Source: JAXGPP01 sp964436865
GTDB taxonomy: Bacteria; Planctomycetota; Planctomycetia; Pirellulales; Thermoguttaceae
DNA: 64,000 nucleotides
Reading direction: 5' to 3'
Assembly: GCA_964436865.1 (NCBI GenBank)
Contig: CAYTFK010000003.1
Coordinates: forward strand, 1-64,000
Part shown: positions 17,749 to 27,092 of the stretch, one piece after another
Layout: every line of letters begins with the position of its first letter
Position numbering within the stretch: the stretch's first letter is position 1
The notes under the pieces: model-generated
The model's input: the letters and a program-made list of their open reading frames with translations, nothing else
Databases searched by the model: none
Told to the model about the DNA's origin: nothing
Program-made: the position numbers and the translations under genes

Positions 17749-18741
17749 CTACTGGCCCCACTCGAGAATGATGTGCCGGGCCGGTTCGATCGGTTGCGGA
17801 TGGGCCGTTTGCGTCTGCACCGCCTGGCCGCCCGCGGGCGAAGAGGCGGTCCCCGCCGTCACCGGCACCATACTGTCATCGGCGACCGTGGCGCCGGCAT
17901 GACCGGCGTGATAGATCAAGTTCGGCTCAGGCCGCGGCAGCTTCGCCTCGGGATTGCTGACCACCATCGTTGCCGGCGGAGCAGTTTCGGGCGGTTGCGG
18001 CCGGCCGGTGGGCATTCCTTCCTTGACCCACGCGAGCCAGGTGTTCTGCAACTGGCCGAGGTCCTGGATGCCATAATGCCGCGCGACAGTGGCCGACCAT
18101 TGATTCGACTGCAGGCCGTCGCCGAGAAACTGGATGTATTTCCGCTTGCCCCCGCGTTCGATGAGGAATTCGGCGAGCGAGTACCCCTGGGCGTAAAGCG
18201 GCATGACGTCGGGCGGATACTCGGTCATGGCAAACATGCGGTTGAAGGCAATGCCGCGCTTGTTCTTCAGGAACCCCACGAGCATCTGCCGATGCTTGGC
18301 CCTCTCCGCGGGATGCTCGACGATCGAAGCGCCCCCTTCGTCGGCCCAGCGAGGCAGCGGCCGTCGGAAATGGCTGGCGAAGACCATGTGAGTCACCTCG
18401 TGGGGGAGAACCGAATCCAACAGACGCTCGCGCGAGCCCTGGATCGTCATTCGCCAGCCGAAGACCTCGCCGCGATCGAAAACAAACGTGGTGGCGCCAC
18501 CGGCGCCGAGATTAGGTCCATCCTCGACGGTCATCGTACAGGGCTGCGACCAGTCGGGCATCGCCTTGCCGAGCCACTCCATCGCCAACTGGCGGCGATA
18601 CTGCTCGGCGGCCTGCCCCATTTGCTGGGCAAACTGCGGATCCTTGTTGCGGATGACGAAGTTGGGGGTGCGGTACGTGGCCCCAAGCAACAAGGGGAGC
18701 AAGGCCACAACGATCGCGGCCCGAAAGAATCGAGCTTCCAT
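17749..18741 (-). CDS. Probable zinc metallopeptidase-like protein (HExxH), secreted or membrane-anchored
   Basis: A 330-residue protein from MEARFFRAAIVVALLPLLLG, a signal peptide or anchor. Residues around LLDSVLPHEVTHMVFASHF carry HEVTH, the zinc-binding HExxH motif, and RWADEGGASIVEHP supplies a downstream Glu as in gluzincins. AEFLIERGGKRKYIQFLGDG and LGQLQNTWLAWV resemble the peptidase MA-like fold common in planctomycetes. The C-terminal ~80 residues are Pro/Ala-rich and low complexity. The start is preferred over one ten codons upstream because the hydrophobic signal begins there. Substrate unknown. Confidence 0.7.
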   Translation of the reverse strand: MEARFFRAAIVVALLPLLLGATYRTPNFVIRNKDPQFAQQMGQAAEQYRRQLAMEWLGKAMPDWSQPCTMTVEDGPNLGAGGATTFVFDRGEVFGWRMTIQGSRERLLDSVLPHEVTHMVFASHFRRPLPRWADEGGASIVEHPAERAKHRQMLVGFLKNKRGIAFNRMFAMTEYPPDVMPLYAQGYSLAEFLIERGGKRKYIQFLGDGLQSNQWSATVARHYGIQDLGQLQNTWLAWVKEGMPTGRPQPPETAPPATMVVSNPEAKLPRPEPNLIYHAGHAGATVADDSMVPVTAGTASSPAGGQAVQTQTAHPQPIEPARHIILEWGQ

Positions 18742-19036
18742 GCTCTCTGACTCCAAATCTCGAAGGAGCACTCGGCCTCATCCATGCGGCCGGACATAAC
18801 GTGCCGTTCCAAGAGCAAACCGAAAGCCAAACGGCTCCCTGCCCGGAACTTTTCGCCCCGCAACATCCGAACCACGCTACCTGTCTCGCGCCGGCCGAGC
18901 CTAAACCGCGCCTCGAGTCAACCGGGCCGACGCCGACAGGCCGCAAACTTTGAAAAATTTACCAGCCCGTGCACAACTTTCCAAGGGCAAAAGTCGGAGA
19001 AAAAAACTTTCAGGTGAAGCGGCCCGCGATCAGCCG

Positions 19037-19492
19037 TCAGTGGTCGGTCTGCAGCGATGATCCCGGGGCGTGTGCTGATGGCCGACCGCCGATCGCCGAC
19101 AGCTTCTCGATCGCCTCGGCATTGGCAGGTGGGAAGGGGTAATCGGCCAGCCGAGCAAGCTCCCCCCAACGAAAGGGGGGCAACGGCAACGTGCCTCGGT
19201 TCAGCGGGGTTGCGGTGAAGAAATGAATCCGCAGGCGAGCGTGCGGGTAGTCGTGGGCGACCTCGCACAGTATCCCATCGACGCGGATTGCCAATCCTGT
19301 CTCCTCGCGGCACTCGCGAGCCGCCGCATCGGCAGGGCTCTCGCCCGGCAGCACTTTGCCGCCAGGAAATTCCCATAGACCGGCCAGCGGCACGCCGGCC
19401 GGTCGCTGACCGATCAGCACCCGGCCTTCACAAAGCACCACTGCCACAGCAATCTCGGTCGGTTCGGGCAGTCGGCTTTCGCTGGTCATCAT
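19037..19492 (-). CDS. NUDIX hydrolase (MutT-like)
   Basis: A 151-residue protein with a full Nudix box: GGKVLPGESPADAAAREC continuing to REETGL, matching Gx5Ex7REUXEExGU. The N-terminal IAVAVVLCEGRVLIGQRP and LAGLWEFPGG resemble 8-oxo-dGTP diphosphatases (MutT), which clean oxidised nucleotides, and the short C-terminal HFFTATPLNRGTLP with FRWGELARLADYPFPPANAE follows the MutT/MutY-C pattern. It stands alone; downstream is a 295-bp gap, and upstream is the terminator of the DUF1559 gene. Specific substrate is inferred, not proven. Confidence 0.85.
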   Translation of the reverse strand: MMTSESRLPEPTEIAVAVVLCEGRVLIGQRPAGVPLAGLWEFPGGKVLPGESPADAAARECREETGLAIRVDGILCEVAHDYPHARLRIHFFTATPLNRGTLPLPPFRWGELARLADYPFPPANAEAIEKLSAIGGRPSAHAPGSSLQTDH

Positions 19493-19505
19493 TCGTCCAT
19501 GAAAG

Positions 19506-19538
19506 AAGCCCCCCGGATGACGTTCAACCGGGGGGCTT
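19506..19538 (-). terminator. Strong hairpin terminator downstream of the DUF1559 gene
   Basis: AAGCCCCCCGG (19506-19516), 11-base loop, CCGGGGGGCTT (19528-19538): a perfect 11-bp GC-rich stem, followed on the minus strand by CTTTC. It is 30 bp past the stop of the DUF1559 gene and just upstream of the NUDIX start. Confidence 0.75.
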
Positions 19539-19568
19539 GCGATTGGTAGCTACAGAGCGAGACGGAGA

Positions 19569-20627
19569 CTATTCAAGGGCTTGCGGGTTGAAGACCTGAT
19601 TCACCAAGCCCGGAATGCCTAACTCGTTACCAGTCTTCCGGCTATCGGGCGTCATGATGTGCTGGTAAACCAAGTAATCGATTCCCTGTTGCACAAACTG
19701 CTGGTGACCGTCGCAGAACGACATGATCACGCCGCCGGGGTGACGCGACGAGGGGCGCGGCATATCCTGGCGGCCAGTGGGAAGGGTATTCGGCAACGGG
19801 CTGTTGATCCCGTACTGTCCCCCCTCGCTGGAGGTTACCGGCGGATCGGTGGCCAAACCAGTAAACCAACGAATCCCAAGGAAGTACTCGTCCCAGCCAT
19901 ATCGGTTGGGGGTGCCGGTCAGGGCATCACTCTCCTTGACCCACGTCCGCTCCGCGGGGTCGCCGATGATGTTCTCCGAAAGCATGACGGTGGTGGCAGA
20001 GCCGTCTCGGTTCGAGAGGTAGTCAAGCGAGACCCGCGGCTGCTCGCGAACCTTGCTGTTGATCGCCGGGTTGCTGGTGTCGGTAGCAAAGCTTGACTGA
20101 TCGTGGAAAACACCTTTCTCAGCGGTGTCGTAGTACTGGGTCCGATCGGCGGGGAGAGCCGGGCGAGCCGCCAGTTCGGTGCCTGTGTTGACGGCGTAGG
20201 CCAGCGGCGGGCTTCCCCCAGCGCTGGCATCCGGCGGATCGCTTGGGCAGGTGAGGAAGCTCAAGTAAATCGCCCGCTGAGACGCAGTGGCGTTGCGGTC
20301 AAGCCAGAACTTGTACAAGTCGGTACGTTCAAGGTTGGGCAGGATCGGCACAACCCATGTTACCCGCCGGAAATTGACCGCGCCCGCTGTGGTGGACGGG
20401 TTCTCGAACTGCAGATCGTTGGCGTATCCGGGGAAACCGTTACGGGAACCCTCATACGCCAACATGGCCAGGCTGAGCTGCTTCTGATTGTTCTGGCAGG
20501 TCGCCCGGCGACCGGACTCGCGGGCCGATTGCACGGCCGGCAAGAGCAGGGCCATGAGCATGCTGATGATCGTAATCACCACCAGCAGCTCAACCAGGGT
20601 GAATGCGCTACGATAGCGGCGACTCAT
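19569..20627 (-). CDS. DUF1559 domain protein, prepilin-like (H-X9-DG type)
   Basis: A 352-residue protein starting at MSRRYRSAFTLVELLVVITI behind GGAGG. The prepilin-type cleavage and methylation motif (SAFTLVELLVVI) is followed by one hydrophobic helix, then the DUF1559 domain with QNNQKQLSLAMLAYE and a C-terminal HPGGVIMSFCDGHQQFV (the H-X9-DG box). Planctomycetes encode dozens to hundreds of these pseudopilin-like proteins; they are exported and their role is unsettled. It is transcribed divergently from a second DUF1559 gene at 20969 with a shared 341-bp spacer. Confidence 0.92.
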   Translation of the reverse strand: MSRRYRSAFTLVELLVVITIISMLMALLLPAVQSARESGRRATCQNNQKQLSLAMLAYEGSRNGFPGYANDLQFENPSTTAGAVNFRRVTWVVPILPNLERTDLYKFWLDRNATASQRAIYLSFLTCPSDPPDASAGGSPPLAYAVNTGTELAARPALPADRTQYYDTAEKGVFHDQSSFATDTSNPAINSKVREQPRVSLDYLSNRDGSATTVMLSENIIGDPAERTWVKESDALTGTPNRYGWDEYFLGIRWFTGLATDPPVTSSEGGQYGINSPLPNTLPTGRQDMPRPSSRHPGGVIMSFCDGHQQFVQQGIDYLVYQHIMTPDSRKTGNELGIPGLVNQVFNPQALE

Positions 20628-20968
20628 TGGTGAATCCTCCCTCTGTCCATGAACTGGACCTGACATGCAAAGCCCTTGCCCAAGTACATTCTCGCAGAAG
20701 TGTGGCTAAATTTCCAGAGCCTAGCTGGCCAAAATAGGCAAATTTCCTTCCTTGCACTCCCCACCTTATGGTGGGCGACCTAAAAAGGGCCCGAACGGCC
20801 GCTCAGTCTTCGTGTGCAACACTCCGGCAATACGGCGATCCAGCCCACTGGCAATCGCCGCGAAAGTCTGCGAAAATGGCTAGGAAGGGCAAGCACCTTG
20901 TCGGTCACGGGTTCCCGCTCGAACAACTCTCATCAAGTCCCGTCCGACGCGAACAGGAGGGGTCTCGC
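20628..20968. other. Divergent spacer between two DUF1559 genes
   Basis: Gene-free. The open frame here that joins the right-hand gene lacks a signal sequence before its MNRPKRTAFTLVELL start and is not likely to be translated. A short hairpin (CCCACC, TTAT, GGTGGG at 20760-20775) lies near the middle, and the region left of it is AT-richer than its surroundings, as expected for promoters facing both ways. No clear -35/-10 pair could be fixed. Confidence 0.4.
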
Positions 20969-21982
20969 ATGAACCGGCCCAAGCGAACTGCGTTTACGCT
21001 CGTCGAATTGCTGGTGGTTATCGTCATCATCAGCATGCTCATGGCCCTGCTTCTGCCGGCTGTAATGAGTTCCCGCGAGCGTGCCCGACAAACCCAGTGC
21101 ATGAACAACCAGAAACAGCTTGCGACGGCGATACACAGTTTCGCCAGTAGCAAGCCCTTGCCCGGCTACGTGAACCGGTTTGGAACCGTGTACGAGGATC
21201 CGGCGACTCCGCCTGCTTCCGGCGGCCGCTTCCTGGAACTGACCTGGGTGGCCATGCTGCTGCCCAACCTCGGCCACAACGATCTTTGGGACCGCCTGGT
21301 GGAAGGCAGCCTGACGGCGGCTGCGAGGCTGAACTCGCTTCGTGGCAGCGGCGAATATGTCACGATCCCCGAATTGCTCTGCCCGAGCGACGAGCCCCCA
21401 GGCGCGTTTGCGTTGAGCTATGTCGCCAATTGCGGAATTCCCGACAGCCTGGCCACCCAGCTCGGAATTGCCGAGTCGGCGAAGATCGGGGTGTTTCAAG
21501 ACCACTACACTCCGAACGTCTCGCAGCGGATCAAAGTTGAGCTCGATCGGATTCCGGACGGCGCCTCAAACACGCTGATGTTCACCGAGAACATTCAAGC
21601 GTATCGCTGGATCGTGCAGGGCGACGGCAGCACGCTGCCGGCCATTCACCCGGAACTCCAGGAACAGAGCGTCGGCATCGTGTGGTGGCCGACCTCGCGA
21701 AACAACTGCTGGAGGCTGATCAACTCCAATTCGGCGCCGATCGATTCCGGCACCGAGCCGGAACGGGCCGCCGATGTTTATGAGATCTATGGACTCAATC
21801 CGTCAGCCGATCCGAGCGACACGGAGCTGGAGAAGGCGTATTCGTGGGCTCGTCCGGCATCCTTCCATCCCGATGGCGTAATCGCCACGTTCTGCGACGG
21901 CAGCCAGCGCCTGCAATCGTCGGAGATCGACTACGAGACGTACCGCCGCCTGATGGCTCCCGACGACAAGAAACTGCAGTGA
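20969..21982 (+). CDS. DUF1559 domain protein, prepilin-like
   Basis: A 337-residue protein starting at MNRPKRTAFTLVELLVVIVI behind AGGAGGGG. It has the same prepilin signal, helix and CMNNQKQLATAIHSFASS block as its divergent neighbour, and ends with FHPDGVIATFCDGSQRLQSS (H-X9-DG). The two differ enough in the middle that they are old paralogues rather than a recent duplication. Function unknown beyond a pseudopilin-like surface or secreted role. Confidence 0.92.
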   Translation: MNRPKRTAFTLVELLVVIVIISMLMALLLPAVMSSRERARQTQCMNNQKQLATAIHSFASSKPLPGYVNRFGTVYEDPATPPASGGRFLELTWVAMLLPNLGHNDLWDRLVEGSLTAAARLNSLRGSGEYVTIPELLCPSDEPPGAFALSYVANCGIPDSLATQLGIAESAKIGVFQDHYTPNVSQRIKVELDRIPDGASNTLMFTENIQAYRWIVQGDGSTLPAIHPELQEQSVGIVWWPTSRNNCWRLINSNSAPIDSGTEPERAADVYEIYGLNPSADPSDTELEKAYSWARPASFHPDGVIATFCDGSQRLQSSEIDYETYRRLMAPDDKKLQ

Positions 21983-22047
21983 GAGCGCGGAGCGGTTCGC
22001 ACGACGTCCCGCTCAGTCCGTGATTTCCACCTTCGCAGTCCGCCCTC

Positions 22048-23181
22048 ATGCCCGCACTCCGACCGCTGTTGATCTTCGGCACCCGGCCGGAAGCGATCAA
22101 GATGGCGCCGATCGTCTCGGAGTGCCGACGGCGGAGCGGCGAGATTGAGGCCACGGTCTGCCTCACCGGTCAGCATCGCGAAATGCTGGCGCAGGTGACT
22201 GAATACTTCGAGATCGAGGCCGATATCGATCTGGCCCTGATGCGGCCCGACCAGACGCTCGCCGGTTTGACCGCCCGCTGCCTGGAGTCGCTCGACGAAC
22301 TGCTTGCGCGCAACCGACCGAGTTGCGTCGTCGCCCAGGGCGACACGACCACGGTGATGGCGGCGTCGCTGGCGGCATTCTACCGCCACGTGCCCTTCGT
22401 TCACGTCGAGGCCGGATTGCGGACCGGCGACCTGCAGGCCCCCTGGCCCGAAGAATTGAACCGGCGCCAGGCCGACATGACCTCCGCATTGTGCTGCGCC
22501 CCCACCCAGCGCGCGGCCGATGTGCTGCTGGCTGAAGGCAAGCCGCCGGAGAGCGTGCACGTGACGGGCAATACGGTGATCGACGCGCTCTTGACCGCCG
22601 TCGAGCGGGAACGCGCCGAGCCCGGCCGCTGGCAGAACCGTTATGCCATGCTGGGTGATGCGCCGATGGTGCTCATCACCGGGCATCGGCGCGAGAGCTT
22701 TGGCCCCGGCTTCGAGCGGATCTGCTCGGCGATCCGATTGCTGGCCGAGCGGTTTCCCGACCACCAGTTCGTCTACCCGGTGCATCTCAACCCCAATGTC
22801 CAGCGACCGGTGAAAGGCCTGCTCGGCGGACAGGCAAACGTCCACCTGGTCGAGCCAGCCATTTACCCGGAGTTCGTCTGGCTCATGGACCGCTCGACGC
22901 TCATCCTGACCGACTCGGGTGGCGTGCAGGAAGAGGCTCCTTCGCTCCGCAAGCCGGTGCTTGTAATGCGCGACACCACCGAACGCCCCGAGGCGGTGGA
23001 GGCCGGCGCCGCGCGGCTAGTGGGCACTTCCGTGGATGCGATCGTCGACAACGCGACGCGGCTCTTGACTGACAGGGACGAATACTCTCGCTGCCAAATC
23101 GCCAGCAACCCCTACGGCGACGGCAAGGCGGGCCAGCGGATCGTCGAACTGATGCTCAGACTGATCAGTGTCGAGTGTTAA
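22048..23181 (+). CDS. wecB: Non-hydrolysing UDP-N-acetylglucosamine 2-epimerase
   Basis: A 377-residue enzyme interconverting UDP-GlcNAc and UDP-ManNAc for surface polysaccharide. All family blocks are present: FGTRPEAIKMAPIV, CLTGQHREML, VVAQGDTTTVMAASLAAFY, HVEAGLRTGD and PWPEELNRR, VTGNTVIDAL, TGHRRESFG and LTDSGGVQEEAPSL. It starts 65 bp after the DUF1559 stop. The following secreted protein begins 10 bp after its stop, so the two are probably cotranscribed. Confidence 0.95.
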   Translation: MPALRPLLIFGTRPEAIKMAPIVSECRRRSGEIEATVCLTGQHREMLAQVTEYFEIEADIDLALMRPDQTLAGLTARCLESLDELLARNRPSCVVAQGDTTTVMAASLAAFYRHVPFVHVEAGLRTGDLQAPWPEELNRRQADMTSALCCAPTQRAADVLLAEGKPPESVHVTGNTVIDALLTAVERERAEPGRWQNRYAMLGDAPMVLITGHRRESFGPGFERICSAIRLLAERFPDHQFVYPVHLNPNVQRPVKGLLGGQANVHLVEPAIYPEFVWLMDRSTLILTDSGGVQEEAPSLRKPVLVMRDTTERPEAVEAGAARLVGTSVDAIVDNATRLLTDRDEYSRCQIASNPYGDGKAGQRIVELMLRLISVEC

Positions 23182-23191
23182 CGAGGGGGTC

Positions 23192-25477
23192 ATGAAGCGA
23201 TGCGATGGCGACCGGGCGCAGTTCGCGCACGCTGTCTTCTGTGCGATGCTTGTGCTGGGGATGCTCGGAGCCGGCGGCCGTGCGAAAGCGGAGCCTGCCT
23301 CACCGGCAACCGATGAGTTGCTCCGTGGCCGGATCGAACAAGCTTTGGATCGGTGGTGCCGCTGGCTGGCCGGGTATCTGAGACCCGTTCCGGGCACCGG
23401 CTACTACACGATGACGCCGCATGCCGGCACGGGCGGCAACCAGTATCGCGACGTCGCCGGGAACCAGTTTGCCGCGGCCGCCGCCGGCTACTGGCTCAGC
23501 CAGGCCGATCCGCCTGCCGAGGTTGCCGGGCCGCTTCGCGGGCTGATGGAACTCTCACTCGACAGCCACATCGCCATCGCCCGGCTGAACCGGCCGGAAG
23601 GCCCCCGCTGGGGCGCCGGCCACTCGTATGCCGACAACTGGCATGCCGATCTTTTTGCCGGCACCTCGGGGATGTTGATGCACGGCGCGCTGCCGCCGGA
23701 GGCTCGCGGGAGGCTGCTTGCCATCCTCGCCTGGGAGGCCGACAAGCAGGTCGAATACGGCATCAGCCGCGAGCACGGCTCGATGCCGGGCCGTTGGCCG
23801 CAGGGCTCGGTGGGCGAATCGAACGCCTGGAGCTGCGCCCTGCTGCAGACGGCGCGGCGGGCTCTGGCCGAGTCGCCCCGCCAGTCGGCTTGGCGCGAAG
23901 CGGCGATCCTGTACTCGCTCAACGCCATCAGCGTGCCGGACGACGTGGAGTCGGCAGAGGTTGTCGCGGGAGAACCGCTAAATGCCCGCGTCAAAGGGGC
24001 CAACTTCGAACCCGGTGGAATTCAAGAGCATCACGGCTTCTATCATCCGGGCTACATGGCGTGGCCACTGGCCTATCAGCTCTACGCCCAGCTCAACGAC
24101 GAGCACCTGCCCGAGTCGCAGCGAAACGCTGACGTTTACCTTCGCAACTGGCGGCTGGCGTTCGACCGCCTCAAGCAGAGCTCGCTGGCCAACGGACGCT
24201 TCATTCATGCCGCCGGCGACGACTGGAACGCCTACGGCTATGGCAACGCGCACATCCTGCCGATCGGCATCTTCGCCGCATCGCGCTTCGCCGACGCCGA
24301 CGCCTCGCGACTGGCTCACGAGTGGTTGGCGCTCGTGGAGCACGAACAGTCGCTTGGCGATGGCAGCGTGCAAGGTGTCCGCCTGGCACGCCTCAAGAAC
24401 AACTACAGCAACGACTTCGCCTGGTACGAGGCGATCAGCGGCGCGAGCCTGGCCCACGCGCTGTGGGTAATGGATCACATGGACACGCGCGGCATGCCGC
24501 CGCCGTCGAGCGAGGACGAGTACGACGCGCGAAATGTCGGCACATACCATGAGCCAAACGCCCGGCTCGTCTGGCGCCGCACCGCGAAGGAGTGGGCCTC
24601 ATTCTCGTGGCGGTCCGCCTTCGGCGGCTGGCAGATGATCGTGCAGCCGGTCCGATTGCCGCATCTGCTGAGGTTCAATTACAACGGCATGGGCACGCTG
24701 GAGGTGCCGGAGGCGGCCGGGAAAGCGTCGCTCCGTTCGTTTCAAATCGGCACCATCGAGGGCGGCGGGTTCTGGACGCTCGGGACTATCGACCGCCTGG
24801 CCGGCCGCGGAGGAAAACCGTTTCCGCTCGTGCGGCAGCATCAAGCGCTCATCGTACCGGGAGAAGGACCGGCGGTTTTCATCGACCAGTGCCAGGCGGT
24901 CGAACCGGTCGAGATTCGAAGAAGTGGCGGCCTTGGCCTCCGCCTGGCGGCCGACATCTTCAACGCCAACCGGGTGAGACTCCGCATCCACGGCAAGGAA
25001 CTCGAGTTCCCGCAGCATCCGCAACAGGATACCTGGCATACGTTCGATTGCCGGTCGCTCTCGATCGAAGACGCGATGACGATCCACGTGATCGCTGGCG
25101 ACGGGGCGTTCCAGCTTCTGCAGCGACGGCAGAGGCCGACGTCGGGATTGGAGAGCGTCTACCCCGGCGATCGTTTCGCCGTCGAAGAGTCGCTCATCGG
25201 TCACGACCTGTACTTCGGCCCATCGGCGGATGAGCCGCAGCGCACGGTCGCACCGGGAGAGTGGATCCGCAATCTGGTGGTGGCGATCGACTGCGATTCC
25301 GGGCCGAATTCCCAGGAATTGACGGCAACGCTGACCGGCTCGCACCCGTGCTTCTCTGTGCATCTGCCAAACACGGGAACCACGCTGGCGGTGAATTTCG
25401 CCGCCAGCGAACAGGCGACCGACTCGCCGGCCGGAGTGATTCGGGTGGCGCCGATGAGCGTTCGCGTGCGGAAGTGA
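23192..25477 (+). CDS. Large secreted protein of unknown function, probable alpha/alpha-toroid polysaccharide enzyme
   Basis: A 761-residue protein starting behind ACGAGGGGGTC, with an N-terminal signal (FCAMLVLGMLGAGGRAKAEP). Residues ~45-430 are helix-rich with aromatic motifs such as GTGYYTMTPHAGTGGNQYRD, GAGHSYADNWHADLFAGT, EPGGIQEHHGFYHPGYMAWP and DDWNAYGYGNAHI; the rest is beta-rich with LLRFNYNGMGTLEVPE. A helical toroid followed by a beta sandwich is the layout of polysaccharide lyases and heparinase-like enzymes, and the His/Tyr/Asn clusters would suit a lyase, but I do not recognise a named family. Placement behind wecB suggests surface glycan work. Confidence 0.6.
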   Translation: MKRCDGDRAQFAHAVFCAMLVLGMLGAGGRAKAEPASPATDELLRGRIEQALDRWCRWLAGYLRPVPGTGYYTMTPHAGTGGNQYRDVAGNQFAAAAAGYWLSQADPPAEVAGPLRGLMELSLDSHIAIARLNRPEGPRWGAGHSYADNWHADLFAGTSGMLMHGALPPEARGRLLAILAWEADKQVEYGISREHGSMPGRWPQGSVGESNAWSCALLQTARRALAESPRQSAWREAAILYSLNAISVPDDVESAEVVAGEPLNARVKGANFEPGGIQEHHGFYHPGYMAWPLAYQLYAQLNDEHLPESQRNADVYLRNWRLAFDRLKQSSLANGRFIHAAGDDWNAYGYGNAHILPIGIFAASRFADADASRLAHEWLALVEHEQSLGDGSVQGVRLARLKNNYSNDFAWYEAISGASLAHALWVMDHMDTRGMPPPSSEDEYDARNVGTYHEPNARLVWRRTAKEWASFSWRSAFGGWQMIVQPVRLPHLLRFNYNGMGTLEVPEAAGKASLRSFQIGTIEGGGFWTLGTIDRLAGRGGKPFPLVRQHQALIVPGEGPAVFIDQCQAVEPVEIRRSGGLGLRLAADIFNANRVRLRIHGKELEFPQHPQQDTWHTFDCRSLSIEDAMTIHVIAGDGAFQLLQRRQRPTSGLESVYPGDRFAVEESLIGHDLYFGPSADEPQRTVAPGEWIRNLVVAIDCDSGPNSQELTATLTGSHPCFSVHLPNTGTTLAVNFAASEQATDSPAGVIRVAPMSVRVRK

Positions 25478-25481
25478 GCCG

Positions 25482-26663
25482 CTACCCGATGATCCGCTTC
25501 CAGCGATCGAGATTCCACCGGGCCTTTTCGGCGGGGGTCATCTTGCTGAAATCGGGCTCGTCGGCTTCCCGGCGGGGCGCCGCCCCGTTGCGATCGGGTC
25601 GCGCGGCGGCTCTGGCGGCCGACGATGAACTTCCGCCGGAATAGCTCGTTGCACCATACGTCCGCTGGAGATCGTCGGCCAGTGCCCGGTAGGGATGCAG
25701 CCCAAGCTTGCCGAGATCGGCATGATAAGCTCGCACCGCTTCCTCGGGAGCGATTTCGTCGTCGGCCACCAGGCGCAGGTACTTGATGAACGTGAGCTGA
25801 TCTTCGGCGTTGTTGATCTTCCGCCCGTAGAGCGCCACGCGGGCACCGTATTTCTTCGCCTCCCAAAGCATGTGGTAGGCGTCGAAGGTTGTTCCCGCCG
25901 AGCCGCCAAGGATGCCGACCACCAGCGATGAGTCGTAGCGCGCGAGCGACTCGATCGCCGCGGGACCGTGGTAGGGGATCTTCAGAAACAGCGGCCGTCC
26001 CCGGCTGGTCACCCCGGCCAACGTACGCGCAATGTGGTCGTTGATGAATCGCGCCAGGTCCTGCGGCGGATGCTCGCCGGGTGCATTCGGGTCGAATACC
26101 TCCAGGAAGTGGCGGAAGCCCTTCTGCTCGGCCTCCAGCCGGAAGGCCTTGTAGGATTCGAGCGTGCAGTGGTCCAGCGCCACGTCGTTGTTGAACGTCA
26201 CCGAGTAAAGCCCCAGGTCGGCCCCGAGTTGACGCTCGCCCTCCTGGCACGTCTCCTTGCCGCACATGATGTGGTCGATCGTCGCCGTGCGGAACGGCCG
26301 GGCAGGCTGCTGCGCGTACCGGCCGCTGCCGGCGGCCAGCCAGATGTCGGTCGTGTCGTTTGCCCTGACGGCCGGCGTAACGTGGCTGGAGTCGAAGATC
26401 CGTTCCTCGATCGCCAGCACCTCGTTTGAGCTGGCGCTCATCAGCATGATGTCGACCAGCCCTTGGGCGACGATCTCGCGCATGAGCTGCCGGTACTCTT
26501 GCAGCGTGCGGAAGCGGCCTTCGTGGGCGTGATGCTCGGGGCTCTTTCCCGGAGCCGACAGACCGAACGCCATGTCGGCGTCCTTGGCGTCGGCGAGGAT
26601 GAATTCCCGGCACGAGCGGTCGGCCAGGATGCGGGCAATCTTGCGATCGAGCGACTTCTGCAT
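25482..26663 (-). CDS. Conserved protein with class I aldolase-like beta/alpha-barrel features
   Basis: A 393-residue protein from MQKSLDRKIARILADR. The sequence alternates strands and helices as in a TIM barrel: REFILADAKDADMAFGLSA, VDIMLMSASSNEVLAIEE, RPLFLKIPYHGPAAIE, SSLVVGILGGSAGTTFDAYH and YGARVALYGRKINNAEDQ. The lysine in LFLKIPY and the GGSAGTT phosphate-type loop recall DeoC/FbaB/LacD aldolases, but I cannot name a substrate. The C-terminal ~60 residues are Ser/Ala/Arg-rich and end DFSKMTPAEKARWNLDRWKR. It converges on the secreted protein with a 4-bp gap. An in-frame TTG five codons upstream is an alternative start. Confidence 0.6.
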   Translation of the reverse strand: MQKSLDRKIARILADRSCREFILADAKDADMAFGLSAPGKSPEHHAHEGRFRTLQEYRQLMREIVAQGLVDIMLMSASSNEVLAIEERIFDSSHVTPAVRANDTTDIWLAAGSGRYAQQPARPFRTATIDHIMCGKETCQEGERQLGADLGLYSVTFNNDVALDHCTLESYKAFRLEAEQKGFRHFLEVFDPNAPGEHPPQDLARFINDHIARTLAGVTSRGRPLFLKIPYHGPAAIESLARYDSSLVVGILGGSAGTTFDAYHMLWEAKKYGARVALYGRKINNAEDQLTFIKYLRLVADDEIAPEEAVRAYHADLGKLGLHPYRALADDLQRTYGATSYSGGSSSSAARAAARPDRNGAAPRREADEPDFSKMTPAEKARWNLDRWKRIIG

Positions 26664-27092
26664 GGGCGTACAGGGCAAGGAGACCTGCCCCTTAATGGGG
26701 TGGGGTGCGTGGCGGGGCTCTCGTCAGGCCTTCGAAAGTATAGCCTGCCGCCGCGGCCCATCCACAACAGAGTGGGAAGGCCAATCCGCTTCGGATTGCG
26801 GCGAGCCAGTCGGATTGAATACCTTGGCTATCGATATTAACCCTGCAGCCGCGTCTTGGCAAACCAATCGGCCCGGAGAAGCCGGAATCCACACACGATT
26901 ACTCCACCTTGACCAAAAAAGAAGCCGAAGTGGCCGGCATCGGCGGCCGATTTCAAACTGCCCGATTCTCTGCCCTGTCTGCGTGCGAGGGCGGATGATG
27001 CCCTTGTCGCTCGCCGCTACGGGCAATACAGTCATGCTGATAGCTTCCCGCCCGAACGAGATCAGCCAGCGCCCCGGAGCGATCGAGGTACG
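26664..27092. other. Gene-free divergent region (429 bp)
   Basis: No credible frame: the longest one has no family motifs. The only structure seen is a tight hairpin CAATCCG, CTT, CGGATTG at 26782-26798, with CGGATTG repeated again at 26811-26817. It should hold the divergent promoters of the aldolase-like gene and the dehydrogenase at 27093; no promoter could be picked with confidence. Confidence 0.4.

Noticed and set aside
18742..19036. A small gene in the 295-bp gap before the NUDIX gene
   Set aside because: Frames are Arg-rich with no ribosome site or motif; probably only the promoter of the metallopeptidase-like gene.
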